DNA of 64,000 nucleotides from a virus, in IMG/VR virus record IMGVR_UViG_3300027847_002834, positions 1-64,000 of that record; one strand, written 5' to 3'. The stretch's first letter is position 1, and the number at the start of each line of letters is the position of its first letter. The notes beneath the pieces are model-generated. The model saw only the letters and a list, made by a program, of their open reading frames with translations, did not search any database and was not told the origin of the DNA. The translations under genes and the position numbers were made by a program. Below are positions 50,728-61,490 of the stretch, piece by piece.

Positions 50728-51234
50728 ATGATTGAATATAAGAAAGTTTTAGCTCCTGTAGATACTACAACTACAACTTCTCTGGAAATAGCTAATAATA
50801 CATCCAGAACATTTTCTAGAAGTTTAGAAGGAGCAGATAATATTTATGTAGACTTCTCCTCTATTATTTCACCCGAGGGAGATTTTAAAAGGCTATCCGG
50901 TATCAACGTTTTAATAAACTCTATCAGAAATTTATTAATGACACCTATTGGGACATATCCATTTAATCCGTTATATGGATCAAATTTATATAAGAAGATA
51001 TTTGATCTGGCCGATAATGATACTGAAGATGAAATTATAGCAGAAGTAGTAGACAGGATTAGAGAATGGGATGATAGACTTGAAATAACTGATGTTGATA
51101 CTGGATTCTTTTCTAATAGGAAAGGATTTCGATTATCTATAACTATCCAAACAGGAGAAGAGACTGCCTCTACATCTCTTGACTTTATAGAATCGTATAC
51201 AGACTTATTTACAGACTTACACGGAGAAGCATAA
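50728..51234 (+). CDS. Baseplate wedge protein, gp25-like
   Basis: 168 residues; INVLINSIRNLLMTPIGTYPFNPLYGSNLYKKIFDLAD (in part) and EIIAEVVDRIREWDDRLEI are the gp25/phage lysozyme-like W motif block. It links sheath and wedge in contractile tails. ATGA-type overlap with the next gene. AGAACAAA (50715) lies 13 bases upstream of ATG in place of a normal ribosome site. Confidence 0.88.
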   Translation: MIEYKKVLAPVDTTTTTSLEIANNTSRTFSRSLEGADNIYVDFSSIISPEGDFKRLSGINVLINSIRNLLMTPIGTYPFNPLYGSNLYKKIFDLADNDTEDEIIAEVVDRIREWDDRLEITDVDTGFFSNRKGFRLSITIQTGEETASTSLDFIESYTDLFTDLHGEA

Positions 51235-51884
51235 TGCAAAATTGGTTAAGGCTTCAACACTATCCCGCTGATTATTTAAATCTCGTATACAGGTATTATG
51301 CAGCTCATGGTGTTTCCTATATTTGTAACTATTATCACTTGGATCTCCCTAGCAGCACGGCAGATCTCGAAGTGTTAGATTCAGGAGCATATGAAGTATT
51401 GGGAGAATTATCTGGATATTGTTGGGAGAAGATTACACTACTACCTATCTATAACACAGAACAGATTCAGCCAGTATTTGAAGCAGATGAACGAGGATTT
51501 GGTAAATTCAATCAATCATCAAGTCTTAACTTTCCTACTCTATATAACATTCAGCCTACTGCTACTGATTTCATTCAATTTGTAGAACCAAAATTAAACG
51601 AGAGCGATGCTCCTTCAATTGATAGTCCTTTATATAGAGTGGTAAATTTTGAGAAGGCAACTAATTCATTTTTCTCTTTCTGGAAATTAAGTTTACAAGT
51701 TAGTGAATTTACACTAACAAAATTAGAAAAACAACTTAGAGCAATTTTTTCATTTGTCGATTATGAAAAACAAATATATGATATTGACACTGCAACATTA
51801 ATATATAGATTGTTAGATAAAAATCAAACATCTAAGGTTAAAGACTATTATAATGAACGAATTGGATTCTATTTTAACTCATGA
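51234..51884 (+). CDS. Baseplate structural protein (unassigned)
   Basis: 216 residues, starting at the overlapping ATG. Aromatic-rich beginning (LRLQHYPADYLNLVYRYYAAHG), Tyr-rich overall, beta-type middle. Position between gp25-like and gp6-like genes implies a wedge component, possibly in the place of gp53; sequence similarity to gp53 is not obvious. Confidence 0.55.
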   Translation: MQNWLRLQHYPADYLNLVYRYYAAHGVSYICNYYHLDLPSSTADLEVLDSGAYEVLGELSGYCWEKITLLPIYNTEQIQPVFEADERGFGKFNQSSSLNFPTLYNIQPTATDFIQFVEPKLNESDAPSIDSPLYRVVNFEKATNSFFSFWKLSLQVSEFTLTKLEKQLRAIFSFVDYEKQIYDIDTATLIYRLLDKNQTSKVKDYYNERIGFYFNS

Positions 51885-52000
51885 CTAATTGTTCATATAT
51901 CGCAAAAGATATTAATACTAATAAACAAAGAAGAATGGATTATTCTATAATATTTAATGGAAAATCTTCCCCTAAGATAAAGCTAGAATATGGTTATTAA
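51881..52000 (+). CDS. Small hypothetical protein
   Basis: 39 residues, start overlapping the stop of the previous gene (ATGA), so translation is coupled. Asn/Lys-rich with no motif. Short but tightly packed. Confidence 0.5.
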   Translation: MTNCSYIAKDINTNKQRRMDYSIIFNGKSSPKIKLEYGY

Positions 52001-52032
52001 TCATAAAACTAATCTGAGAACAAATATTTAAA

Positions 52033-54834
52033 ATGGCCCTATTTAAAGATAACGATATAAAGATCTTCAGTTCTAGAGAAGAGATAAGGAATCAGCTTGT
52101 AGAGGAGGCTAAAAACTATTTAGAACTATCTAATGTTGACCTGACTAATACTAGTTTTATGTCATACATTATAAATATACTATCCATTCTGTCCGCCAAT
52201 CAAATGTTTTATAGTTCTACGTTATATAGAGAATTCTTTTTAACTCAAGCTCAAATACAAGAGTCAGTATATAACTTATCGAAATGGATAGGATATACCA
52301 TACCCCAAGCCACTCCTTCAAATATCAATGTATTATTTACACTACCTTTGCAATTTAATGATCCCCACGTAAACTTAGTTTTCCCAACTGATTTTCAAGT
52401 ACGAGCTGGAGATGTAGCATTCACATTAGACACCAGCTTTGTTTTAAATGGAACTTTAGTATCTGGGACAGAAGAAGATCTTCGTGCCCAAATAGCAAGT
52501 ATGATCGCTAATGGAGTTCAAACTGAAATATTAAATAACCGAATTGTATCTGTACGAAATGCAACTACTGGTTTCTTATATCCAGTAGAAATAAATATTG
52601 GTGACGGAGGAGATACTGCATCAGCATCATTCGTTTTACCATTTAGTCAAATAGTTAAAGAATATAGATCATTTACAATTCCTGACGATTTGGAATTTTA
52701 TCAATTCTTTACAAAACGCTTAACTAATCTTGATGGTCAAGTTAGTGAGTTAACTATTTATGTAATTCCTCCAGAAATAGACATGACAGATGTATCAACT
52801 GTTACAGACATAGAATCTAAATTAACGGAAGATCAAAAAACTGAATACCTATGGACTGAAGCAATTTCTGGGCTATATACTTTAAACCAAGGAGATAAAT
52901 CATTCATAAGCACAAACTTTGATGGTGAATCCGAAATACTCTTTGGAAATGGAATTATTGGTGAACAACCAACTAGAGCTTCAACAATTGCAATAATTGT
53001 ATCATTAACTAAAGGCGAAAAAGGAAATGTAATTCCTGCTTCAATTACTTCATCAGATAGTCTATTCTATGAAAATGATAATAATAGAGTCCAACGGGTA
53101 AAACTGACCACAGTAAATACTGAACCTGCTACTGGAGGAAAAGATACTCCATCCTTATCAGAAATTAAAAGTGCAGCAATAACCAATCTCACCAGCAAAG
53201 GTAGACTCGTATCAGAGTTTGACTATGACGATTTTAATATTATTGCTCCTAATGTACCTATTAAAAAAACGAAACCTATTCTAAAACGAAGCGATTTAAA
53301 AACAAACGAAATTTCGGTATTTTCTGAGCTCATATATAACAATCCAGAAAACGCAAATGGGGCGGCTGAAATCGTACCAACTAGAAATCTCCCCTATGTG
53401 TTTGATAGTACAAGTTTCTTTGTCCCTAGGGGTGCTACAATTCCTAATCATGATGATTTTGAATCAGCATTCAATATGATTATTGATTTAACATCGCTAC
53501 AAGCTAGTTATGAATATATCTTAAGAGAAGTTACAATTACTTCTGCTTTAGAAAGTAGTGATCCGACATATAATCCTCTTGTATTTTTAAATATTCCTTC
53601 AGTCAAATTTACATCAACTGTTGATCCAAATGATACTAATATTATCAATATAGATATCTATACAAATGCAAACCATACGCCCACAACTAATGTTACTCAA
53701 TTCAGAGCAAATCTAATTACTACATTTGATAATGCAAAGTATTCAATGACAACTGAATTAGATACTGAAGATGTTACAAAGGTTAATGGATTTAGTTATC
53801 AATTCTTTGACTTCTTAAACTTTCCTAGAAACTCTGTTCAATTCAAAGTATTAGTGGAAGGACTTATTCCGTACAGCCAGATTACAATGGAAGATAAAAT
53901 CGCATTAGGAATTGAAAGCGATACATCTCAACCATCAAAATGGATTACATTAACTACTCATACTGCAGATGTAATCATTAGAAAAGATTTAAGTGATTTC
54001 ATGTTTAGTTCAATAACGGAGACTGATGGAGTAACAACAGTACATAACGTTCCAACTATACTCTCATCTTATATAACTCAAGAAAATTTCAATGTAGATA
54101 ATTTTGAATTGGCTGTATTTCAGAAACTTATTGGTAATCTAAAAATTAACTCAATTCGAATGTTAACAGATTTTCTCAATATTAAGTTTGCAGATACAAT
54201 TGGCAAGTTGACTAACATGAAATATAATGCCATTGCATCAACAAAGATAATATCCAGAAGTTTAACTGAAGTTCCTAATACTCCAGTAATAAATGATACA
54301 TATATTGTAAATGGAACAGAAGGAATTGATATATTCAGTCAAGACTGGAATACACATAAAAATGAACTGGCACAATGGAACGGTAACAGTTGGATATTTA
54401 TAAAACCATCATTCGATGAGTTTATTCAAATAGTTAATCCATTAAATACAAGTGATCCAGATCAAAACAAAAAATTACAATGGACAGGAATAAGTTGGGT
54501 TGAACCAATATTTGATATTCCGTTTAATGTATCTTTAAAAATTAACAAAGATCCTGATATAGCAATATCTTCTTCAGCATTAGAAGCTAACATAAAAACA
54601 GCATTACTAGATAATTTTGCATCAAAATTTGGTATGGATGTTGATATTGATAGATCGGAAATTGTAAAAGTTGCTAGAGGGGTATTAGGTGTTCGATTTG
54701 TAGAAATTATTGGCCCAGAAATAGATATTAGATTCAACTATAAAATAGATGATCTTGTGTTTGCTGATCTATTAGATTATACACCTCAATTAGTAGCATT
54801 CACATCAGATTCAATATCCATTACCATTATATAA
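52033..54834 (+). CDS. Baseplate wedge protein, gp6/J-like
   Basis: 933 residues. The N-terminal block SYIINILSILSANQMFYSSTLYREFFLTQAQIQESVYNLSKWIGY (in part) is the helix pair of T4 gp6-like baseplate J proteins; IFDIPFNVSLKI and RGVLGVRFVEIIGPEIDIR near the end fit the C-terminal region. NGTEGIDIF...WNGNSW and WTGISW motifs recall the 818-residue protein. Forms the inner baseplate ring. Confidence 0.88.
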   Translation: MALFKDNDIKIFSSREEIRNQLVEEAKNYLELSNVDLTNTSFMSYIINILSILSANQMFYSSTLYREFFLTQAQIQESVYNLSKWIGYTIPQATPSNINVLFTLPLQFNDPHVNLVFPTDFQVRAGDVAFTLDTSFVLNGTLVSGTEEDLRAQIASMIANGVQTEILNNRIVSVRNATTGFLYPVEINIGDGGDTASASFVLPFSQIVKEYRSFTIPDDLEFYQFFTKRLTNLDGQVSELTIYVIPPEIDMTDVSTVTDIESKLTEDQKTEYLWTEAISGLYTLNQGDKSFISTNFDGESEILFGNGIIGEQPTRASTIAIIVSLTKGEKGNVIPASITSSDSLFYENDNNRVQRVKLTTVNTEPATGGKDTPSLSEIKSAAITNLTSKGRLVSEFDYDDFNIIAPNVPIKKTKPILKRSDLKTNEISVFSELIYNNPENANGAAEIVPTRNLPYVFDSTSFFVPRGATIPNHDDFESAFNMIIDLTSLQASYEYILREVTITSALESSDPTYNPLVFLNIPSVKFTSTVDPNDTNIINIDIYTNANHTPTTNVTQFRANLITTFDNAKYSMTTELDTEDVTKVNGFSYQFFDFLNFPRNSVQFKVLVEGLIPYSQITMEDKIALGIESDTSQPSKWITLTTHTADVIIRKDLSDFMFSSITETDGVTTVHNVPTILSSYITQENFNVDNFELAVFQKLIGNLKINSIRMLTDFLNIKFADTIGKLTNMKYNAIASTKIISRSLTEVPNTPVINDTYIVNGTEGIDIFSQDWNTHKNELAQWNGNSWIFIKPSFDEFIQIVNPLNTSDPDQNKKLQWTGISWVEPIFDIPFNVSLKINKDPDIAISSSALEANIKTALLDNFASKFGMDVDIDRSEIVKVARGVLGVRFVEIIGPEIDIRFNYKIDDLVFADLLDYTPQLVAFTSDSISITII

Positions 54835-54840
54835 TAAACC

Positions 54841-55989
54841 ATGCCTAACATATCCTACATTCGAAAATTAGATGCACCTAACAACACTTCTAAGGACGAT
54901 ATAATTGCTATACTTGATGCAGCTAAACTTCATAGATTAATTTTAAAGAAAGTAGCTAATGAGCTTCAATTCTTGATTCAGGAATGCTACTATCCACGTG
55001 TTGCGGATATACACAAAGAACTTCTACATGTAACTAAATCTAATGAAGCTGATCTATTAGCATATTCTAAAGCTAAATACAGAAATCCAAAATGGAAGAA
55101 AGTAGATCCTAAACTTCTGCATGATGCTCAAACTGTTTTACTTGTATTAATTTGTCAAGACTTTACAATCAAAAAAGATTCCGCCGCTGGTCTAGCTACA
55201 TTAAATCTTTTAGCATTAAGATTCTATACTAATACAATGTATAAGTTTATAAAATACTGTAACCCAGATTATTTTAGAGCAGCCATTAGTAGGTTATCAC
55301 ATAATCATTTATTTACGACCAAAAAAACAATTGGGGAAGCCGTATTATATTTATCGGGTCAAGTCTATAAGAAGTTCCAAAAGGGTCTATCTAATGATGA
55401 TCCTGTAGAAATTATTGATATGATATATGTACTACGTGGAAGAATTAACCAATCAGTTAGGAGCTTCGCTAATAAGTATTATGACATTGCGAAAGATGGC
55501 GGAGCATCAAGATTAACAAAAGAAGATCTTCCAGAAGAACAAACCACAGATAAAAAATTAAGAATAGAAGCTGGAAGAATTGCTAAAGAAATTACTATCT
55601 ATAGAGCCGTAGATACTAGTGCCATTAAATTATCTCAGCAAATTACCAAATTTAATAGACGGTTAGCTAAAGAATATTCAAATACTTTAACTAATACTAA
55701 ATACACGGAGAATCTAGAATTACTAATATTCTTGTTATTACGAGAAACTCCTAGTGTACATATGCCACAAAATGACTATGCAAAAATAGTCAAAAAACTA
55801 ATGGCAATAAAGAAAAGTACAAAACCTGTGTACTTTAAAAAGGTCCTAATTCAAGTACATAATCAACTTAACCAAGATTTAGGTTATGTTGAAAAATTCG
55901 ATAAACTCTCTTCTCAATCGAAGCATATTTCAAGGAGCTATTTAGCATATTATATTGCTATGCTTGTTTATAATCATTTCAGCAATTAA
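54841..55989 (+). CDS. Hypothetical structural protein
   Basis: 382 residues, helical and Lys-rich, 6 bases after the gp6-like gene. No domain recognised; position suggests a baseplate or tail-completion protein. Convergent with the gene downstream (4-base overlap). Confidence 0.5.
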   Translation: MPNISYIRKLDAPNNTSKDDIIAILDAAKLHRLILKKVANELQFLIQECYYPRVADIHKELLHVTKSNEADLLAYSKAKYRNPKWKKVDPKLLHDAQTVLLVLICQDFTIKKDSAAGLATLNLLALRFYTNTMYKFIKYCNPDYFRAAISRLSHNHLFTTKKTIGEAVLYLSGQVYKKFQKGLSNDDPVEIIDMIYVLRGRINQSVRSFANKYYDIAKDGGASRLTKEDLPEEQTTDKKLRIEAGRIAKEITIYRAVDTSAIKLSQQITKFNRRLAKEYSNTLTNTKYTENLELLIFLLLRETPSVHMPQNDYAKIVKKLMAIKKSTKPVYFKKVLIQVHNQLNQDLGYVEKFDKLSSQSKHISRSYLAYYIAMLVYNHFSN

Positions 55990-57293
55990 GTAGTATTAAA
56001 CAAGCCAGGATTTGAATTAACAAGCCCATTACCTCGGGCAATTTGTGCCGGCGTCACTCTGGCAGATGTATCATTTCTAGTACCAGTACTACTTACTCTG
56101 GATATTGAGCTCGGTTTAGTAGCCAACACAATACTAGCCTCATCATCAAGAGCAGAATCAATGTGGAATTGTTTATCAGGATAATCATCCCCACCATAAT
56201 TTATCCAATGAGGAGGACTCTCTTGTGCACCGTCTGACCACCCCTTACATGCCCCAAATTCATTTAAGTAATCTAATACCGTAGGGGTATCTGTTTTTAT
56301 ACCATGTGCAGCTTTAGTAACATTAACCATCGTGTCATATAAACTACCAATTTCAACTGTAACATCTACAATACCGGGACGTTGATTATATGCAATATGA
56401 TTATCGTCTCCACCCTTTGTAACTGTTACAGTTTTTATGTACGCTGCCTTCAAATTAAATAATCCAGCGATTCTGGCACCACACAACCAAGGCCAGAAGA
56501 ATGTATGCCCATCAACACTCCTTGGTGTAACGAACATCATAAGGGTAGCTAATGGGGCAGTTATATATTTGTGTGTCATATCGCTATCGTTAGGATACGG
56601 ATTATATAATCTGATCTGTGCTCTATATGATGGAGACCACCCTGAAGATTTCCAAATATGGGGAAAGTCTAATTTATGACCCATAAGTACCCCTGACACA
56701 GCATTACCAATTGTTTTGGCTTGACCCGAAACTCCACTATTTTTTAATCTTGAATCTAAAGACTCTCCCCATCCTGTTAAAGTTCCTGACAGGGCATCTG
56801 GTAATAGTTCTGAAAGTGTCTTCAATCCTTGTCCTGCTGTTTCTGTTCCTGTTGCAAATGTAAACTCTCTAACTGCTTTAGATGCAGCATCTGTACTACT
56901 AGCAAACATACTTTCTTCATAATCATTACTATATGATTCAGTAGGAGGATTGTTATTTAATGTTGCATATTTAAGTGTATTCTGTGATGTTCCATTGCCT
57001 TTCAATATTATGTTATATGTATCTTTAAGATGCTGTCTAAATGAAGGTTTAACATCTGTTCCACCATCCATTGCAGCAGTAAGTCTGTAAAATTCTGATC
57101 CAGAATGTGATAATCTAGGAGTTTTTGGACTAAGTTCTAATATAGGAAGAGTGTCTATAATCGCATCATCAGGAGTTGGTCCTTTGGCATCCATACCCAT
57201 TATTCTTCCGTCTAAAGGCGGGAGACCTAATGGTATATTATTATTAAGAATAATCTCTTTTGCACCGAGTCCTGATTCTGTTATTGACGCCAT
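55986..57293 (-). CDS. Baseplate-hub/tail-tube-cap-like protein
   Basis: 435 residues. GHKLDFPHIWKSSGWSPSYRAQIRLYNPYPNDSDMTHKYI (in part) with APLATLMMFVTPRS and IVDVTVEIGSLYD are features I associate with hub or tube-cap proteins next to tape measures in large myoviruses. The stop of the next (tape-measure) gene overlaps its start by 1 base. Exact counterpart uncertain. Confidence 0.55.
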   Translation of the reverse strand: MASITESGLGAKEIILNNNIPLGLPPLDGRIMGMDAKGPTPDDAIIDTLPILELSPKTPRLSHSGSEFYRLTAAMDGGTDVKPSFRQHLKDTYNIILKGNGTSQNTLKYATLNNNPPTESYSNDYEESMFASSTDAASKAVREFTFATGTETAGQGLKTLSELLPDALSGTLTGWGESLDSRLKNSGVSGQAKTIGNAVSGVLMGHKLDFPHIWKSSGWSPSYRAQIRLYNPYPNDSDMTHKYITAPLATLMMFVTPRSVDGHTFFWPWLCGARIAGLFNLKAAYIKTVTVTKGGDDNHIAYNQRPGIVDVTVEIGSLYDTMVNVTKAAHGIKTDTPTVLDYLNEFGACKGWSDGAQESPPHWINYGGDDYPDKQFHIDSALDDEASIVLATKPSSISRVSSTGTRNDTSARVTPAQIARGNGLVNSNPGLFNTT

Positions 57294-60200
57294 TATCTTA
57301 CTCCTGTTCCATTAACTACACCAGACATATTAACATCCAAATCTCCATCTGTAGGAGCTGAAGTAGTACTAGAATTAGATGTATTGGTATTATTAATAAT
57401 TGTTTGACCCACGTTAGTTAACTGTGCAACGGTTGCAGTCTGCATTTGATGCATTTGATTCATAATTTTCCTCTGGTTAGCTGATTGTCCTCTTATTGCC
57501 ATCATCTCATCTTGAGCTTTAGCATTAATAATTTCACCATGATTAACACGTAATCTATTAGCTGCTCCTTCTCGCAGATTATCATACTTAGAATCTTTAA
57601 ATGCATTCTCCCCTCTGGCAACCATTTTTAATTGACGATAATTAAGACCATTAAGAAGCCTTCCCCCTAACGCCTTATCCTTACCAGTACCAGTATATTG
57701 GGCTATAGCTAAGTTTGTACTGTGTTTCTTTCTATCAGTCTCTACTGCATCAATTGAAGCTAAAAGACCTTTCCCGCCAGGAGCTAAGGATATAGCTTTT
57801 CTAAGTAAAGGATTATCCTTTATTATGGATGACATTGCAGATTTAATACCAGTGATTATAAGATTATATAAACTCGATACAGTAGAGGCTATCTTCTTTG
57901 CAAAAAATATGGATGTCTCAGCTACTATATCTTTTATTGCAACTGCTGCTTCACCAATAGCTATAATTGGAGATAATATCATAGGAATAATCCTGTCCCT
58001 ATTCTCGTATAATGCTTCTCCTAAAGAGTAAAATACATTCACAAATAATTTAGGCAGATGCCAGAAAATAAGTTTAGATATATGCCATACCATCTTACCC
58101 ACTATCTTACCCAGGAACGCTTGTGTTTTAATATACTTAATAGTTATGTCAAATATTATTTCTGCTATCTTCCAGTAGTTTCCACCAGAGGAAAAGAAAG
58201 TAACTACTCCAGAAACAAACTTTTTCATTATACCAATTATGTTAGGGATTACTATATCTGGAAGATCCTTTTGAAGGAAATCAAGTATTCTAGGGACTAT
58301 AGCTTTAATAGAAGCAGTAACTCGTTTTTGACTTTCAGCAGGATTCATTAAAAAGGAAACGATATTAGATATAGAATCTCCTAGAAATCCAAGAATCTTT
58401 AAATTCATCTCACCCATAAAGTTTAAATACTTAGCTATCGGTTTACCCAAACCGGGTAATTGAAAATTAACACCCAGTCTTTCCAGTATGAAATTTACAG
58501 GCCATTGTATTATTCTCCATAACCCATCAAGTACTCCACCAACTAATGATGAAAATTTCATTAATAACGTTGGCTTAAGTGTATCAAACCATGTTCCGGC
58601 TTTAGTCCACCCAATGATTCCATCGATGACCGTAGTAATAATCAACAAGGGAAGGAATATTTTGGAAGCTAGTCCCGCTATAGGTGCCAGAAGCTTAACT
58701 GCTCCAACTCCTCCTAAAATGCCAGTAACTCCAACAAGTGCACCAGCACCCTTTACTCCTTTTGCTCCTCCCAATAATTTTGATAGTGCAGACATTGGCC
58801 CTTTACCTAATAATTTTAAACCTACTCGTTTTGCAGACTGAAACATCCCACCTTTAAAGAATTTTCCTTTTTCTGCTGCTTCTCCTACTCCTGTGAGAGC
58901 TCCACTAGCTTTTGATACTGCTCCTCCTTTTGTTATTGTTTTTAACCCGAGTAGCGAAGCAATGCCTGAAAAAGCACCACCAAATACTCCAGTGATAGCA
59001 GCACCAATAGAACCAACCACAGATGCCATTATCACCCAAAGATTATTTAACAATGCATTAAACTTATTCTTTCTAAGCCATTCCCAGTGTTTTCCTTGAT
59101 GCATTGATGTCTTACGATCAGTTATTACAGTGTGATCATATAACCGTTTAGTATATTCAGCAGCTTGTTGTGTATCTGTTGCATTTTTCTTCCATCGTCT
59201 CTGTGCATTATCACCACTAGGACTTATCATTTCTCCAGGTTGAACATGTACCATCCCTTGTTTCGTAACATTCAATGGCACCATAGATCCCATTGCGGCC
59301 TTAGGTGCTCTACCTAGCATACTATTTAGTCTGCCTTTAGCCCTACTAAATAATCCACCACCTGCTTTCTGTTCACCCGTATCAGATGACATCAAATCTA
59401 AAAAATCACCAGATGCTGAAAATCTCTTGAATCTATCCCATAATTTATCTGGTCCGTCAATTAATCCTCTGCCTTTTGGAGTTATTGCTCCGCCACCCGT
59501 ATTTTGAATAATTCTATTCAACTGATCTTGCATCACCTCAAATCCATAAGACAATTGTCCAAATATAGACATAGCAGATACAGCTATTGTATCTATTGCA
59601 GTTCTTCTAATTACCCGTCTAGAATATTTTTGAGCAGGACCACTTAATACTGTATAATTAGCAGTGAAAGATACGAAATCTGTAAACATTTTAAATCCCT
59701 TCCACACAGATTTAAGAGGACCAGATTTAACAAATGAATCAACCACGTTATCAGCCATACTAAGCATAGTAGCACCCAAGATACCAACATTATCTGCCAT
59801 CAGTTGTACGTTAGGTGAAGTTTTTGCTATATTAGAAGATATAATATGAAGATAATCTAACTGTAATTGTAATGCTTTAGATGGTATAATAGCTTCCCCT
59901 TCATGGACAATCGCTTGTCCTGACTTTGTTACAAACCCACCCTTTCTAGCTTTAGGTAAATTTTTCTTTTTAAGTTCACCTTTAGTAAGGGTATTTACTG
60001 CTATTAACCATTGTGCATTACTAATTCTTAATCTGTCAATTGCTTCAATTTCATCTGAAGAACCATACATTCTACTATAGGATGTATTATGTATTCTCTT
60101 TTTAGATCTCGTTTTAGATTTTTCGGTTTTATCTACAAATCTACCTTTATCATCTCTAGTTTGATTAGACATATGCCCTTTAGATATTACCGATAATTTT

Positions 60201-60559
60201 TCTTTAGGGCCACCATCAATCATATTTTTTTGAGATTTCTCTCTATTGAGCTTGTTTTTAACTGCACCTGCTAAATCTTTAGTTCCTTGATACATTCCTC
60301 GTACAGCAGAAGAAAGAGTACCTTTATTTTTTTCTATAATACTTTTAGCTAACTGGCCAACAAATGGATTAATTGCAGTAGCAACCGTTATTCCAGCAGC
60401 TTGTGTTCCACTAAAACCTACTTGGTCTTTTATAGCACTAGCTGCCGCAGTGATAGGACGGGAAGCTGCTCTTATAGTTGTAGTTGAAAGATTCTTAATA
60501 CTGTCAGATAAAGAGGATACCTGAGAGCTAAGATCTCTCATTTGATAATCTTCTGCCAT
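57293..60559 (-). CDS. Tail tape measure protein
   Basis: 1,088 residues. HEGEAIIPSKAL and VQPGEMISPSG (the x-x-GE-x-I-x-P motif repeated), NHGEIINAKAQ, a hydrophobic central region with several membrane-like helices (about 530-700) and long coiled coils fit tape measures. At about 0.15 nm per residue the tail would be near 160 nm, an estimate from general ratios. Sits between a hub-like protein and a metallopeptidase gene. Confidence 0.85.
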   Translation of the reverse strand: MAEDYQMRDLSSQVSSLSDSIKNLSTTTIRAASRPITAAASAIKDQVGFSGTQAAGITVATAINPFVGQLAKSIIEKNKGTLSSAVRGMYQGTKDLAGAVKNKLNREKSQKNMIDGGPKEKLSVISKGHMSNQTRDDKGRFVDKTEKSKTRSKKRIHNTSYSRMYGSSDEIEAIDRLRISNAQWLIAVNTLTKGELKKKNLPKARKGGFVTKSGQAIVHEGEAIIPSKALQLQLDYLHIISSNIAKTSPNVQLMADNVGILGATMLSMADNVVDSFVKSGPLKSVWKGFKMFTDFVSFTANYTVLSGPAQKYSRRVIRRTAIDTIAVSAMSIFGQLSYGFEVMQDQLNRIIQNTGGGAITPKGRGLIDGPDKLWDRFKRFSASGDFLDLMSSDTGEQKAGGGLFSRAKGRLNSMLGRAPKAAMGSMVPLNVTKQGMVHVQPGEMISPSGDNAQRRWKKNATDTQQAAEYTKRLYDHTVITDRKTSMHQGKHWEWLRKNKFNALLNNLWVIMASVVGSIGAAITGVFGGAFSGIASLLGLKTITKGGAVSKASGALTGVGEAAEKGKFFKGGMFQSAKRVGLKLLGKGPMSALSKLLGGAKGVKGAGALVGVTGILGGVGAVKLLAPIAGLASKIFLPLLIITTVIDGIIGWTKAGTWFDTLKPTLLMKFSSLVGGVLDGLWRIIQWPVNFILERLGVNFQLPGLGKPIAKYLNFMGEMNLKILGFLGDSISNIVSFLMNPAESQKRVTASIKAIVPRILDFLQKDLPDIVIPNIIGIMKKFVSGVVTFFSSGGNYWKIAEIIFDITIKYIKTQAFLGKIVGKMVWHISKLIFWHLPKLFVNVFYSLGEALYENRDRIIPMILSPIIAIGEAAVAIKDIVAETSIFFAKKIASTVSSLYNLIITGIKSAMSSIIKDNPLLRKAISLAPGGKGLLASIDAVETDRKKHSTNLAIAQYTGTGKDKALGGRLLNGLNYRQLKMVARGENAFKDSKYDNLREGAANRLRVNHGEIINAKAQDEMMAIRGQSANQRKIMNQMHQMQTATVAQLTNVGQTIINNTNTSNSSTTSAPTDGDLDVNMSGVVNGTGVR

Positions 60560-60566
60560 TAAAATC

Positions 60567-61442
60567 CTAAGTTAATAAATTTATTACCTTGTAATGTAAA
60601 GAATTGGGCTTATCACATGCTATAGCTGCTATTTCACTAGGCCACATTAATTCCTGTGCCGCAGTTGTATCTGGGTCAACTATTCCGATTTCTTTGTATG
60701 CATCTATTAATGCATAATACAAATTATTCATCTGTTTGTTATTATTTATTGTCGCAACAAACACAGCATTGTTTTTCATATAAAGACCAAACGCCGATGC
60801 CAAATCCATTGCAATTTCTTCTGCTCGTTTTTTCCCAAACACACTAAGTTCTTTTTTTATAAACTCATAGTACACCTTTAAGTTGACTTTATACTGTTTA
60901 GTATTTTCAAAGTTTGATATTAGAAATTTTGCTATTCGTTTTGCTGAATTTGATTCAATTTGTATTCCCGCATAAATCTCGAAAAATTTGCTATAGTATG
61001 ATGCAAACATATCTTTAAAAATATTAAAAAACTTGTTTTGATCTTGTCTACATGCATAATGCATTACTTCATGTAAAAGTATTTGAGATACATTTTTATC
61101 TGATACCCATGAAAATAAATTTACATTATTGTCCATTAAAATATATATTTTATGACTCTCAGGATGATATATCCCCATCAAAGTCTTTTTAAATCCATTA
61201 GCAAATTTTTTATGTAAAAGAAGCTTAATAATATTCTTCGACATAAAGCCTGGTACTATGACATCATCATTTATTAGATTCGAAATAGGTCCTCTGACTG
61301 GAGATATTAATTTATTCTTAGACACTATATCAATAAAACTAGATTTTAATTTCTCCGAGGAATAGACCGAATAATCATGTAATTTTACAATCTCTTTAAC
61401 AGAGAAAGGAATAATTCCTAATTTCTCTTGTAAATCGGTCAT
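60567..61442 (-). CDS. Putative virion zinc metallopeptidase
   Basis: 291 residues. ILLHEVMHYACR near 125-136 has HExxH; a Glu 30 or more residues on would complete a zincin, but the third ligand is not obvious. No signal peptide. Lies between the tape measure and terminase genes, 7 bases from the first. Probably packaged or acting on head or tail proteins; could also have lost activity. Confidence 0.6.
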   Translation of the reverse strand: MTDLQEKLGIIPFSVKEIVKLHDYSVYSSEKLKSSFIDIVSKNKLISPVRGPISNLINDDVIVPGFMSKNIIKLLLHKKFANGFKKTLMGIYHPESHKIYILMDNNVNLFSWVSDKNVSQILLHEVMHYACRQDQNKFFNIFKDMFASYYSKFFEIYAGIQIESNSAKRIAKFLISNFENTKQYKVNLKVYYEFIKKELSVFGKKRAEEIAMDLASAFGLYMKNNAVFVATINNNKQMNNLYYALIDAYKEIGIVDPDTTAAQELMWPSEIAAIACDKPNSLHYKVINLLT

Positions 61443-61490
61443 CTACTAAGCCTCTTTGTATTTTGTTCTAGGATCTTATACTTAACAAAG

